Shown here: positions 7,909 through 17,121 of the stretch, one piece after another
Numbering within the stretch: position 1 is the stretch's first letter
Layout of the letters: each line of letters opens with the position of its first letter
Assembly: GCF_001039005.1 (NCBI RefSeq)
Contig: NZ_LDWR01000031.1
Span: 1 to 64,000 of the forward strand
DNA: 64,000 nt
Direction of reading: 5' to 3'
Source: Burkholderia cepacia
Lineage (GTDB): Bacteria; Pseudomonadota; Gammaproteobacteria; Burkholderiales; Burkholderiaceae
Notes under the pieces: model-generated
What the model saw: the letters and a program-made list of their open reading frames with translations, nothing else
Told to the model about the DNA's origin: nothing
The model's database searches: none
Translations under genes and position numbers: made by a program

Positions 7909-9600
7909 TCACACCACTGCGTTTCCTTGAGCCGCGGCCGTCGCGGCCTCCTCCCTTTCCTGCAGTTCCCGCCACATGATCTTCCCGGATCCGGATTTCG
8001 GCAGTGCATCGACGAATTCGACGATGCGCGGAACCTTGTAGGACGCCATATGATCGCGCGCCCATGCAATCACGTCGTCGGGAGTCACCCCGTCGGGGTA
8101 CGCCGGATCCAGCACAACGAATGCCTTGACGGTCTCGCCTCGATGCGCGCTGCGCGTGCCGATCACGCACACTTCCTTGATCGCCGGATGGCGGTACATC
8201 ATCGTCTCGACTTCGGCCGGCCACACCTTGTAGCCCGATGCGTTGATCATCCGCTTCAGCCGGTCGGCCATGAAGAAATAGCCGTCCGCATCGACGCGGC
8301 CGAGGTCGCCGGTGCGCAGGAAGCGCTTGCCGTCGATCTCGACGAATGCGTCCCTCGTGGCATCCGGATTGCGCCAGTACCCTTGCATCAGTTGCGGCGC
8401 ATTCATGACGATCTCGCCCACCTCCCCTTGCGGCACCGGCTGGAACGTAATCGGATCGACGATCCGCGCATCGACGTCGAACACCGGAATGCCGAGACAC
8501 TGCGGCTTGGGGCGTGCCGGCGGATTGATGTGCGTTGCGGCAATCGTTTCCGACATCCCGTAGCCTTCGACGTAATCGAGCCCGACCGCGTCCTTGAGCT
8601 TCCGGGCGATCGCGTCCGGCATTGCTGCGCCACCGCCGCGCAACGAGCGCAGGCTCGACAGGTCGTATTCCTGCAAGTTCGGATTCGACAGGAAATCCAC
8701 CATCATCGTCGAGATCGACTGCCACACCGATACGCGGTTGCGGCCGATCGCGCGGCCCGCGGCATCGCGGTCCCATCGCGGCAGCACGACGACGGTCGAC
8801 CCGCGGTACAGCGGGCCGTTCAGCCCGCCCTGCATGCCGGTGACATGGAACAGCGGCAGCACCGCCAGGTGGATCGCGTCTTCAGGATCGTCGAACCAGT
8901 CGACGAAGCCCGCCGCCGTACACATGACGCTTCGATGCGTATGCACGCAGCCTTTCGGCTTGCCCGTCGTGCCGGACGTGTAGGGCATCAGGCAGATGTC
9001 GTCCGGGCCCGCCGTCAGTTCGCCCGGCGCCAGTTCTGCAGCGAGCGCATCGCGCCAGTGGACCACGCCCGGCCCGTCGACGTGGCGCGGCGCGGCCACG
9101 AAATCGGGCAACGCGACGGCCGAAGGTTGCGCCACGTAGTCGCCATACGTCGCCACGACGACGTTCGCGAGGCCACTCGCGCCGCCCACGAGCGGCGCGA
9201 TGCGCGGATACAGGTCCTGCGCGACGAACGCCGTGCTCGCACCGCTGTCCTCGATGTAATGCGCCAGCTCGTCGGTCATGTTCATCGGATTGACCGGAAC
9301 GACCACTGCGTTCGCACGCAGGATGCCGTAATACGCGATCATCCATTGCGGGCTGTTCTGCATGTACAGCAGCACGCGGTCACCCGCCTTCACGCCGCAC
9401 CGTTGCTGCAGGAAGCCTGCCACGTGCTCGGCTTCGCCCTGGAAGCGCGCGAACGAGACCGGTGTGTCATAGAAAAGAATGAACGGCTTGTCGGGATGAC
9501 GCGCCGCCGCGGCCTCCACGTGACGAAACAGGTTGGTCGCGGGCGGCACCTGATGCGCGGCCAGATGCGCGGGCCAGAATGGCGATCGGATGGCAGACAT
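7909..9600 (-). CDS. AMP-dependent acyl-CoA synthetase/ligase
   Basis: A 563-residue adenylate-forming enzyme that would activate a medium- or long-chain carboxylic acid to its CoA thioester in two steps via an acyl-AMP. Motifs in order: the phosphate loop MPYTSGTTGKPKGCVHTH, EGYGMSET, the hinge-region RTGDLGRVDADGYFFMADR, and the C-terminal catalytic lysine in PKSGSGKIMWREL. Length fits the long-chain fatty acid ligase group. The start at 9600 (MSAIRSPFW) gives a family-typical N-terminus; an upstream in-frame start at 9672 adds an unlikely tail. It is the last gene in the minus-strand run with GMC dehydrogenase, aldehyde dehydrogenase, hydrolase and monooxygenase. It could take the acid those enzymes release into beta-oxidation. 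A 146-bp gap with a large inverted repeat separates it from the GMC gene. Confidence 0.9.
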   Translation of the reverse strand: MSAIRSPFWPAHLAAHQVPPATNLFRHVEAAAARHPDKPFILFYDTPVSFARFQGEAEHVAGFLQQRCGVKAGDRVLLYMQNSPQWMIAYYGILRANAVVVPVNPMNMTDELAHYIEDSGASTAFVAQDLYPRIAPLVGGASGLANVVVATYGDYVAQPSAVALPDFVAAPRHVDGPGVVHWRDALAAELAPGELTAGPDDICLMPYTSGTTGKPKGCVHTHRSVMCTAAGFVDWFDDPEDAIHLAVLPLFHVTGMQGGLNGPLYRGSTVVVLPRWDRDAAGRAIGRNRVSVWQSISTMMVDFLSNPNLQEYDLSSLRSLRGGGAAMPDAIARKLKDAVGLDYVEGYGMSETIAATHINPPARPKPQCLGIPVFDVDARIVDPITFQPVPQGEVGEIVMNAPQLMQGYWRNPDATRDAFVEIDGKRFLRTGDLGRVDADGYFFMADRLKRMINASGYKVWPAEVETMMYRHPAIKEVCVIGTRSAHRGETVKAFVVLDPAYPDGVTPDDVIAWARDHMASYKVPRIVEFVDALPKSGSGKIMWRELQEREEAATAAAQGNAVV

Positions 9601-9690
9601 GATTCGGCAACTCTTCGTCAAAACTGCGGGTGATAAATGGCATCGACGGGACCCGTCGTCCCGACGCTGCATGCACGCATTCGCTTGGTC

Positions 9691-9747
9691 GCGTGAAAGT
9701 CCGACGCTGACGACAATCTGACTTTCACCGTGATCGGACTTTCACGC
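9691..9747. repeat. Perfect 14-bp inverted repeat with a third internal copy
   Basis: GCGTGAAAGTCCGA (9691-9704) is exactly complementary to TCGGACTTTCACGC (9734-9747). A third GACTTTCAC lies between them at 9720-9728. The right arm reaches the stop codon of the GMC gene. No T-run follows in either direction, so it may be an operator for the ligase gene rather than, or as well as, a terminator. Confidence 0.7.
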
Positions 9748-11417
9748 TATCGGCCGGCCTCGATGCCCGACGTCGTGACCCGGCGCGTTTCCGCCGCTTC
9801 CGAGCGCGCCGCGGACGCCACCCGGCTGACGCCGAGCATCATGTCGACCGCCTTCTCCGCGATCATGATGGTGGGCGCATTGGTGTTGCCGCCGATCAGT
9901 GTCGGCATCACCGATGCATCGACGATGCGCAGCCCGTCGATACCATGCACGCGCAACTGCGGATCGACCACGGCCATCGCGTCCTGCCCCATGCGGCAGG
10001 TGCCGACCGGGTGATAGACGGTATCCGTGCGCTTGCGCAGCACTGCCCGGATCTCGTCGTCGCTGTGTACGTCGCGCGTGAACATGTCCCGCGTGATCCA
10101 CTCCGCGAGCGCGGGCGCGTTCATGAGGCCGCGCGTGATCTTGAATCCCGCCACCATGTCCTCAAGGTCGCGCGGATCGTCAAGGAACGCGGGATCGATC
10201 AGCGGCGCGGCGGCCGGGTCGCGGTTGAGCAGCGTGACCGAGCCACGGCTGCGCGGGCGCAGCAGGCACACGTGGCAGGACAGCCCGTGACCCAGGTGCA
10301 TGCGTCGCGCGTGGTCGTCGACCAGCGCCACCAGGAAATGCAGCTGGATGTCGGGCGCGTCGAGGCCCGGTTGCGTCTTCAGGAACGCGCCGCCTTCGGC
10401 GAAATTCGACGTCAGCATGCCGCGCCGTTCACGGCGAAAGCGCATGATCTCGCGCAGCATTCGCGCGCTGCCGCCCAACGAGATGCCCATCGTATCGAGG
10501 CTGCGCGTGCGGTAGCTAAAGATGAAGTCGGGGTGATCCTGCAGGTTGCGGCCCACTCCGGGCAGATTGTGCAGCGTCTCGATGCCGACGCGCGCGAGCT
10601 CGCCCGCAGGGCCGATACCGGACAGCATCAGCAACTGCGGCGTCTGCAGCGCGCCCGCTGCCAGCACCACCTCACGCCGGGCGCGGAATGTCTTCAGCGT
10701 GCCTTTCTGCAGCACTTCCACGCCCACTGCGCGCTTGCCCTCGAACAGGATGCGCCGGACCTGCGTGTGAGTTTCGATGGCCAGATTGGTGCGTTTGCCG
10801 AGGTGCGGGAACAGATAGCCGCGCGCCGCGCTCCACCGCTCGCCCTGCTTCTGCGTGACCTGGTAGATGCCGACGCCTTCTTGCTGCCCGCCGTTGAAAT
10901 CGTCCGTCAACGGCAGGTCGGCCTGGCGCGCCGCCGCCAGGAAGCGCGCCTGGAACGGGTTGTCGGAACGCAGGTCGCTTACCCACAGCGGGCCGTCCTG
11001 GCCGTGCCACTCGTCGTTGATGCGCTCGTTGTGCTCGCTCAGACGAAAGTAAGGCAGCACTTCGTCGTACGACCAGCCGGGATTGCCGAGCGCGGCCCAC
11101 GTGTCGTAGTCGCTGCGGTGGCCGCGAATGTAGACCATCGCATTGATCGCGGACGAACCGCCCAGCGCCTTGCCGCGCGGCTGATATCCGACGCGCCCGC
11201 CGAGCCCGCGTTGCGGCACCGTATCGAACGCCCAGTTGTTGAGGCGGGTCGGCAGCATCGCGACCGTGCCCGCCGGGATGTTGATCGCCATGTCGTTACC
11301 GCTGCCTCCCGCTTCCAGCAGGCAGACGGTGATGTTCGGGTCTTCGGTCAAGCGCCCTGCTACCACGCTGCCGCCTGAGCCTCCGCCCACGACGATGTAG
11401 TCGAACTGATGATTCAT
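9747..11417 (-). CDS. GMC-family FAD-dependent alcohol dehydrogenase/oxidase
   Basis: A 556-residue glucose-methanol-choline oxidoreductase, most like bacterial choline/aliphatic alcohol dehydrogenases such as AlkJ. FAD-binding YIVVGGGSGGSVVAGRL opens the protein. The GMC signature GKALGGSSAINAMVYIRG follows, then AAGALQTPQLLMLSGIGP, and the catalytic His region YHPVGTCRMG near the C-terminus. The ATG at 11417 starts just ahead of the FAD motif; the longer frame upstream overlaps the aldehyde dehydrogenase end and is unlikely to be used. With 29 bp to the preceding gene it is part of the same operon. In this context it would oxidise an alcohol released by ester hydrolysis to the aldehyde. Confidence 0.92.
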   Translation of the reverse strand: MNHQFDYIVVGGGSGGSVVAGRLTEDPNITVCLLEAGGSGNDMAINIPAGTVAMLPTRLNNWAFDTVPQRGLGGRVGYQPRGKALGGSSAINAMVYIRGHRSDYDTWAALGNPGWSYDEVLPYFRLSEHNERINDEWHGQDGPLWVSDLRSDNPFQARFLAAARQADLPLTDDFNGGQQEGVGIYQVTQKQGERWSAARGYLFPHLGKRTNLAIETHTQVRRILFEGKRAVGVEVLQKGTLKTFRARREVVLAAGALQTPQLLMLSGIGPAGELARVGIETLHNLPGVGRNLQDHPDFIFSYRTRSLDTMGISLGGSARMLREIMRFRRERRGMLTSNFAEGGAFLKTQPGLDAPDIQLHFLVALVDDHARRMHLGHGLSCHVCLLRPRSRGSVTLLNRDPAAAPLIDPAFLDDPRDLEDMVAGFKITRGLMNAPALAEWITRDMFTRDVHSDDEIRAVLRKRTDTVYHPVGTCRMGQDAMAVVDPQLRVHGIDGLRIVDASVMPTLIGGNTNAPTIMIAEKAVDMMLGVSRVASAARSEAAETRRVTTSGIEAGR

Positions 11418-11446
11418 GGCATTTCTCTCGATACAGGATTCGGAGG

Positions 11447-12868
11447 TCACGCAAGACGCGACAGCGTGCGCAGCAGCAAATCGAAGACACGACCGTACGG
11501 CGGATGGAACAGCACGGCGCCGTTCAAGCGGGTCTGGTGAAACACCGGCTTCAGTTTGCTGAAGGTGTCGAAGCCCCACTGCCCGTGATAGGCGCCCATG
11601 CCGCTCTGCCCGACGCCACCGAACGGCTGGTTTTCTTGCACCAGGTGCCACAGGCAGTCGTTGATCGTGACGCCGCCGGACACCGTCTCGCGCAGCACGC
11701 GGTCGCAGCGCGACGCGTCTTCGCCGAACCAGTACAACGCCAGCGGACGCGCGCGGTCCTGGATGTAGGCCAGCGCATCGTCGAGATTCGCGTATTCGAC
11801 GATCGGCAGAACGGGGCCGAAGATCTCTTCGTTCATCAGCCGTGTATCGGGCGGCGCGCCGACCACGATCGTGGGCGCGAATTTGCGCGACGACGTGCCG
11901 AACGATTCGCCGGCCGGGTTGACTTCGAGGATGCGCGCGCCCGCGCGACGTGCTTCATCGACCATGTCGGCGAGGCGTGCGCGGTGGCGTGCGCTGATGA
12001 TGGCCGTGTAGTCGGGATTGGCGGCGAGCGTCGGATACAGGCGCGCGACGGCCCGCGACAGCTGCGACGCGACACGGTCGGCCATTCCGGTGGGCACGAG
12101 CAGGTAATCGGGCGCGACGCAGGTCTGGCCCGCGTTGAGCAGCTTGCCGAACGCGATGCGCTGCGCGGCAATCGCGACGTTGCACGACGCATCGAGGATG
12201 GCCGGCGATTTGCCGCCGAGCTCGAGCGTCACGGGCGTCAGGTTGGCCGCGGCCGCCTGTGCGACGACACGCCCCACCTGGGTCGAACCGGTGAAGAACA
12301 GGTGATCGAACGGCAGGCCGGCAAACGCCTTGCCCAGTTCGACGTCGCCCACCACGACGTCCAGTTCGTCCGGCGCAAAGGTTTCGCGCGCCATCGATAC
12401 GAGCAGGTCGGAGAGCGCCGGCGTAAGCTCGGACGGCTTGATCAATACGCGATTGCCGGCGGCGAGCGCCGCGAGTGCCGGCCCGAGCGAAAGCTGCAGC
12501 GGGTAGTTCCACGGCGAGATGATGCCCGTCACGCCCAGCGGTTGCGGCACGAGCCGGTTGTAGCCGGGACGGAAATGCAGCGCGGTCGGCACGCGGCGCG
12601 CCCGCATCCAGTGCTTCAGGTGCCGGCGCGCGTGCCTGATGCCGGTGCGCACGATGAACACCTCCGCCAGCCGCGTCTCGTGAGCCGAGCGGCCCTGAAA
12701 ATCGGCGTCGATGGCGCGTACGATGTCGTGCTCGTGCGCATCGAGCCACGCAGCCAGCCGTTCGAGGCGCGCCAGCCGGGTGGCCAGCGCCGGGTTCGGC
12801 TCCAGTGCGAAGGCGCGGCGCTGGCGCTCGAAGCGCGCCGCAAGGTCGGTTGGGTAGCCTTGATGCAT
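11447..12868 (-). CDS. Aldehyde dehydrogenase (coniferyl-aldehyde-dehydrogenase-like)
   Basis: A 473-residue NAD(P)-dependent aldehyde dehydrogenase, of the short class to which coniferyl aldehyde and fatty aldehyde dehydrogenases belong. The cofactor region PWNYPLQLSLGPALAALAAGNRVLIKPSE, the general base Glu in TLELGGKSPAI and the catalytic Cys in NAGQTCVAPDY are all present. The C-terminus has a hydrophobic/basic tail (RVFDLLLRTLSRLA) of the kind that can associate with membrane. The ATG at 12868 is preceded by GGAGGAG. It lies between the GMC dehydrogenase and the alpha/beta hydrolase and would convert the GMC product to a carboxylate. Confidence 0.93.
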   Translation of the reverse strand: MHQGYPTDLAARFERQRRAFALEPNPALATRLARLERLAAWLDAHEHDIVRAIDADFQGRSAHETRLAEVFIVRTGIRHARRHLKHWMRARRVPTALHFRPGYNRLVPQPLGVTGIISPWNYPLQLSLGPALAALAAGNRVLIKPSELTPALSDLLVSMARETFAPDELDVVVGDVELGKAFAGLPFDHLFFTGSTQVGRVVAQAAAANLTPVTLELGGKSPAILDASCNVAIAAQRIAFGKLLNAGQTCVAPDYLLVPTGMADRVASQLSRAVARLYPTLAANPDYTAIISARHRARLADMVDEARRAGARILEVNPAGESFGTSSRKFAPTIVVGAPPDTRLMNEEIFGPVLPIVEYANLDDALAYIQDRARPLALYWFGEDASRCDRVLRETVSGGVTINDCLWHLVQENQPFGGVGQSGMGAYHGQWGFDTFSKLKPVFHQTRLNGAVLFHPPYGRVFDLLLRTLSRLA

Positions 12869-13037
12869 GGTGTCTCCTCCGGCTTGTCGATCGTGCGATC
12901 GCGTCGCGTCACGACGACAAGCGGCTTGCAAAATGTTCCTGGTTCTCACGCGGCGACGGGCCGGTTCGGTGGCCGGCGATGGCGTGAGCGCTGCGTCCCG
13001 GCGTCACGCGCGGATCGCCTGCCGCAAGCGAGCCGGC

Positions 13038-13994
13038 TCACGCAATGTGCCTGCCGGCGCGTACGAGTTCCGCGGTAGCGCGTGTCGCACGGCGCCGGAT
13101 ATGACCATCGATCAGACTCGTCAGCAGCGGCACGACGCCATCGGGAATGTCATGCCCCATGCCGCGCACCGTGACCATGTCGGCACCCGCGATGGCTGCG
13201 GCGGTCGCGACGCCGCCGCTGGGCGCGACCAGCAGGTCGCGATCGCCGTGCACGACCAGCGTCGGCGCCTGGATTCGCCGGAGTTCGTCGGTCCGGTCTC
13301 CTGAATTGATGATCGCGCCGATCTGGCGGGTCGTGCTCTCGTGGTCGCGCGCCTGCTGGCCGCGATCCCACGCCTGGGCCGCGTACGCGCGTCGTGCGAC
13401 GTCATCCGCGGGATACGCCTGCGTGCCGATGTGGGCCATGATGCGGCTGTACTGCTCCACCGCCGCTTCGCGCGTGCGCGGCGGCGGCGCGGTCAGCATC
13501 AGCATGCTGGACATGGCCGGCTGTCCGACCTCGCGCGCGCCGGTCGTGGAAATGATGGAGGTGAGCGACAGCACGCGTTGCGGATAGCGCGCGGCGAGCA
13601 CCTGGCCGATCATGCCGCCCATCGACATGCCGACGACATGCGCGCGCGCCACCTGCAGGCTGTCGAGCAAGCCGATCGTGTCCTGCGCCATGTCATTCAG
13701 GTCGTAGCCGTCCTTGACGGGCCGGCGCAGGAATTGCTGGAGCACACTCGGCCCCGGCAGCGGGATGCGGGACGAGCGCCCGACATCGCGATTGTCGAAC
13801 ACGATCACGCGATAGCCGCATTGAATCAGCGCGCCGATCAGCGCAGGCGGCCAGAAGGTCAACTGCAGCGTCATGCCCGCGATCAGCAGCAACGGCTCGC
13901 CGTCGTCGGGCCCGTAGGTGCGATAGCAGAGGCGCACTCCGCTCGACAGATCGCAGAACGCGTCCTGGATCTCTTCCATGGCGTGGATCGTCAT
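13038..13994 (-). CDS. Alpha/beta hydrolase (putative esterase)
   Basis: A 318-residue alpha/beta-fold hydrolase. The nucleophile elbow is GMSMGG, the acid is likely the Asp in VVHGDRDLLV, and the catalytic His is in RGMGHDIPDG. The N-terminus reads SGVRLCYRTYGPDDGEPLLLIAGM, with the oxyanion strand. The start at 13994 overlaps the end of the monooxygenase gene by translational coupling distance (stop 13997-13999); a second ATG at 13979 is possible. Directly downstream of a Baeyer-Villiger-type monooxygenase, its natural role would be to hydrolyse the ester or lactone product. That is inferred from order, since the fold itself does not fix the substrate. Confidence 0.9.
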   Translation of the reverse strand: MTIHAMEEIQDAFCDLSSGVRLCYRTYGPDDGEPLLLIAGMTLQLTFWPPALIGALIQCGYRVIVFDNRDVGRSSRIPLPGPSVLQQFLRRPVKDGYDLNDMAQDTIGLLDSLQVARAHVVGMSMGGMIGQVLAARYPQRVLSLTSIISTTGAREVGQPAMSSMLMLTAPPPRTREAAVEQYSRIMAHIGTQAYPADDVARRAYAAQAWDRGQQARDHESTTRQIGAIINSGDRTDELRRIQAPTLVVHGDRDLLVAPSGGVATAAAIAGADMVTVRGMGHDIPDGVVPLLTSLIDGHIRRRATRATAELVRAGRHIA

Positions 13995-13996
13995 GA

Positions 13997-15523
13997 TCAG
14001 GCTCCGACGGCCCGACGGGCCTCGACGCGATCCGTTCCGCCCGCTGCCTGCGCATACCGGAAGCGCAGGCACGGATCTTCGATCGGGCCATGACGCAGAA
14101 TCTTGACATCGACGTGATAGTCCATCGACATGATCCACGGCGTGCCGGGGCCCTGGCGCGGCAGGCCGCCGATCGCGCGCTGCACGTACCCGGCACCGAA
14201 ATCGAGCAACGGGCGCGTCGGCATGTCGCTGTCCGGCAATTCAGGCATGCAGACCGCGTAGCCGCCGCGCTCCATATGCGTCAGCAAACGGCAGAAGTGT
14301 TCGGCCAGCAGCCCGACCTTCATCGTCCACGACGAATTCGTATAGCCGATCGAGAACCCGAAATTCGGCACGCCGCTGAGCATCATGCCTTTGAAAGCCA
14401 CCTTGCTGTGGAGATCGACCGGCTCGCCGTCGACCGTCAGCTTGATCCCGCCGAAGAACCTGACGCTGAGCCCGGTCGCCGTGACGATGATATCGGCCGG
14501 CAATGTCTGCCCGGATTCAAGCACGATGCCCGTTTCCGTGAAGGTCTTGATGCGGTCCGTCACGACCGACGCACGGCCATCGCGGATCGACTTGAAGAGA
14601 TCGCCGTCCGGCACCGCGCACAGGCGCTGGTCCCACGGGTTGTACGGCGGGTTGAAGTGGACGTCGACCGGATAATCCTTCGGCAACTGGCGCTTGTTCA
14701 TGTAGCGGATCAGGCGCCGTGCAGCCTGCGGACGCGACCGGCAGAAGCGCCAGATGAAGCGGGAAATCGCGACATTCTTCCGCCGCACGATCGCGTAGCC
14801 CCACTTGTGAGGCATGATCTTGCGCAGCGTATTGGCAATGATGTCTTCCGACGGCAGGCTCACCACGTAGGTCGGCGTGCGCTGCAGCATCGTCACGTGC
14901 CCGGCCTTGCCGGCCATCGCCGGCAACAGCGTGACGGCTGTCGCGCCACTGCCGATCACCACCACGCGCTTGCCGCCGTAGTCGAGATCTTCCGGCCAGT
15001 GCTGCGGGTGAACCACCGGGCCGCCGAAGTTCTCGATTCCGTCGAGTTTCGGCGTGTAGCCTTCGTCGTGGCGATAGAACCCTGCGGCGCTGAAGAACCA
15101 CTTGGCCAGGATCGTCTTGCGTTCGCCGGTATCGAGGCGCTCGACTTCGACGCTCCACAGAGCCTGTGCACTCGACCAGCTTGCCTGGATCACCTTGTGA
15201 TTCATGCGGATGTGACGATCGATCCCGTATTCGGCTGCCGTCTCTCTCAGGTACGAAAGGATCGCATCCGCTCCGGCGATCGCCTTCTTGTCGGCCCACG
15301 GCTTGAAACCGTAGCCATAGGTGTGCATGTCCGAGTCGGAGCGGATGCCCGGATAACGGAACAGGTCCCACGTGCCGCCGGTCGCGGCACGCGCTTCCAG
15401 AATGAGGTACGTCGTGCCGGGGCGGTCCGTCTCGAGTTGACGCGCAACGCCGATACCGGAAAGGCCGGCGCCTACGATGAGCACATCCACATGCTCGGTG
15501 GACGGAAGAGGGTGTACGGTCAC
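13997..15523 (-). CDS. Flavin-binding Baeyer-Villiger-type monooxygenase (EthA-like)
   Basis: A 508-residue FAD/NADPH monooxygenase. It has an N-terminal FAD motif (VLIVGAGLSGIGVARQL), the EthA-typical PGIRSDSDMHTYGYGFKPW, and a second Rossmann motif GSGATAVTL for NADPH. The fingerprint FGGPVVHPQHWP fits FxGxxxHxxxW(P/D), which marks Baeyer-Villiger enzymes within class B flavin monooxygenases. The likely reaction is insertion of oxygen next to a ketone carbonyl to give an ester. The start codon is GTG at 15523. It heads a minus-strand run whose other products fit the following steps, and it is divergent from the PucR-type regulator with a perfect palindrome between. Confidence 0.93.
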   Translation of the reverse strand: MTVHPLPSTEHVDVLIVGAGLSGIGVARQLETDRPGTTYLILEARAATGGTWDLFRYPGIRSDSDMHTYGYGFKPWADKKAIAGADAILSYLRETAAEYGIDRHIRMNHKVIQASWSSAQALWSVEVERLDTGERKTILAKWFFSAAGFYRHDEGYTPKLDGIENFGGPVVHPQHWPEDLDYGGKRVVVIGSGATAVTLLPAMAGKAGHVTMLQRTPTYVVSLPSEDIIANTLRKIMPHKWGYAIVRRKNVAISRFIWRFCRSRPQAARRLIRYMNKRQLPKDYPVDVHFNPPYNPWDQRLCAVPDGDLFKSIRDGRASVVTDRIKTFTETGIVLESGQTLPADIIVTATGLSVRFFGGIKLTVDGEPVDLHSKVAFKGMMLSGVPNFGFSIGYTNSSWTMKVGLLAEHFCRLLTHMERGGYAVCMPELPDSDMPTRPLLDFGAGYVQRAIGGLPRQGPGTPWIMSMDYHVDVKILRHGPIEDPCLRFRYAQAAGGTDRVEARRAVGA

Positions 15524-15624
15524 GGCTTGTCTCCAGATCGCGTCGAAATGCGCTATGTGGCGTTATTGTTATCAACCGGATTGGACCAAACAAGGTGTCG
15601 AACGCACAGTACGCGACTACAATT

Positions 15625-15639
15625 GGTGCAACTTGCACC
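15625..15639. promoter_or_regulatory. Perfect 7-bp-arm palindrome between monooxygenase and regulator
   Basis: GGTGCAA-C-TTGCACC lies in the 139-bp divergent region, 24 bp before the regulator's ATG. It is a candidate operator for the PucR-type protein. TGCAA...TTGCA arms recur in a palindrome at 19253-19268. Confidence 0.6.
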
Positions 15640-15662
15640 TCTTCGTTTGCGTCTTGCCTGCC

Positions 15663-16916
15663 ATGTCCCAGAACCTCCCCCCCGTTACCCCGCCGCCATG
15701 GCCGATGCCGTCGCCCCGCATCCGGGAATTGATGCGCCAGGGTGCCGAGATCGCGCTGAATGTGCAGACGGAATGGCTGCAGGAACTGGACAAGGAGAAC
15801 GTGGCGGCCAGCACGACGATGAGCGACCCCGTGCTCGCGGCGGCCGTACGGCGGATCAACCGCAACGGGCTGATTCACTGGGCAACCTCCAACCTCGAGA
15901 ACCCTTGCGCGCCGGTCTCCCGCTTTCTGTCCGCCGACATGCTGAGCAGTGCGCAGGAACTGGTGCGGCGCGGCCTGACCGACCTCGTGTTCGTCGCGGC
16001 CCGTTCGTCGCAGAGCGTCGTGTGGCAACGCTGGATGGAGCTCGCGTTTGCGTTGACCCAGGACCCGGAAGAACTGCGCGAATTCCTCGCCGTATCGTCA
16101 CGTTCGATCGCGACTTTCATCGACACCAACATGGTGGGCATGGCGGAGTTCATGCGCGCCGAACGCGAAGCGCGACTGCGCGGCACCCACGCCGACCGTC
16201 GCGAACTCGTCACGCAGATCGTCGAAGGCGCAACCATCAGCGCGCAAGAGGCCAGCCGGCGCCTGGGCTATACGCTGGAGCAGCGCCATCACGCCGCGAT
16301 CGTCTGGAGCGAGGAAGCGGATATCGAGCTGGGGTTGCTGGAACGGGCAGCCGATGCGCTGGCCCAGTGCGCGGGCACGCGCAATGCGCTGGTCGTCGTC
16401 GCGAACACGGCGACGTTGTGGGTCTGGACGTATCACGACGGCAAACCGCTCGAGATGCTTTCGCTGCAGCGTGCGATCAAGCTGCTGCCCGGCGTGCACA
16501 TGGCCGTCGCAACCGCCGGGAGCGGCATGGAAGGATTCCGGCACGGCCACCTGGACGCCCTGGCGACACAGCGGTTGCTCGGCAGGCTCCATGCCGGCGT
16601 CGGCGTGGTACACGCCGACAGCATGAGCCTGATCGCACTGATGACGAACCATATGGAATCCGTACAACAGTTCGTCACCAATACGCTGGGCAACCTGGCC
16701 ACCGCCGACAAATCGCTGCGCGCTGCGCTGCGCGCGTTTCTCGCGGAAGGCTGCAGCGTGACCGACGCAGCCGAGAAAACCCATGTTCACCGCAACACGC
16801 TGCTGCGCCGGCTCGAGCGCGCCGAGTCGCTGCTGCCCCGCCCGCTCGCACAGCAGCGTCTGCACGTCGCGGCTGCGCTGGAGGTGCTGTACTGGATCGC
16901 CAGCGATCCGGATTGA
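15663..16916 (+). CDS. PucR/CdaR-type transcriptional regulator
   Basis: A 417-residue regulator with a C-terminal helix-turn-helix of the PucR family. The end reads LRAFLAEGCSVTDAAEKTHVHRNTLLRRLERAESLL, a standard PucR recognition helix. The central part (about residues 170-330) resembles a GGDEF-derived ligand domain as in CdaR-like regulators (GVGVVHADSMSLIALM). The N-terminal about 150 residues may be a RsbT-like sensor region. The ATG at 15663 is chosen because the longer frame overlaps the divergent gene. It probably activates the monooxygenase operon in response to a substrate or intermediate. The palindrome 24 bp upstream could serve both directions. Confidence 0.85.
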   Translation: MSQNLPPVTPPPWPMPSPRIRELMRQGAEIALNVQTEWLQELDKENVAASTTMSDPVLAAAVRRINRNGLIHWATSNLENPCAPVSRFLSADMLSSAQELVRRGLTDLVFVAARSSQSVVWQRWMELAFALTQDPEELREFLAVSSRSIATFIDTNMVGMAEFMRAEREARLRGTHADRRELVTQIVEGATISAQEASRRLGYTLEQRHHAAIVWSEEADIELGLLERAADALAQCAGTRNALVVVANTATLWVWTYHDGKPLEMLSLQRAIKLLPGVHMAVATAGSGMEGFRHGHLDALATQRLLGRLHAGVGVVHADSMSLIALMTNHMESVQQFVTNTLGNLATADKSLRAALRAFLAEGCSVTDAAEKTHVHRNTLLRRLERAESLLPRPLAQQRLHVAAALEVLYWIASDPD

Positions 16917-17121
16917 TTGCGGTGAATGCATCGAGACCGCTCTTCACATGCGGACGACGTATGCAAACGGCCGGTGACGCGTAACGGGCAGCTGCCGTCA
17001 GCTCAACACGTCTCTGCCGCTATCGCACGGTCCCGGCCCGGTGCACCCGGCACGATATCGCGCAACCGCACCGTGACCGGCGGCGCCTACTCGCCACGCA
17101 CCGTCACCGCGGGAGGTTGCC

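Noticed and set aside
7927..9633. Plus-strand open frame opposite the acyl-CoA ligase
   Set aside because: Antisense shadow of a gene with all catalytic motifs; no recognisable content of its own.
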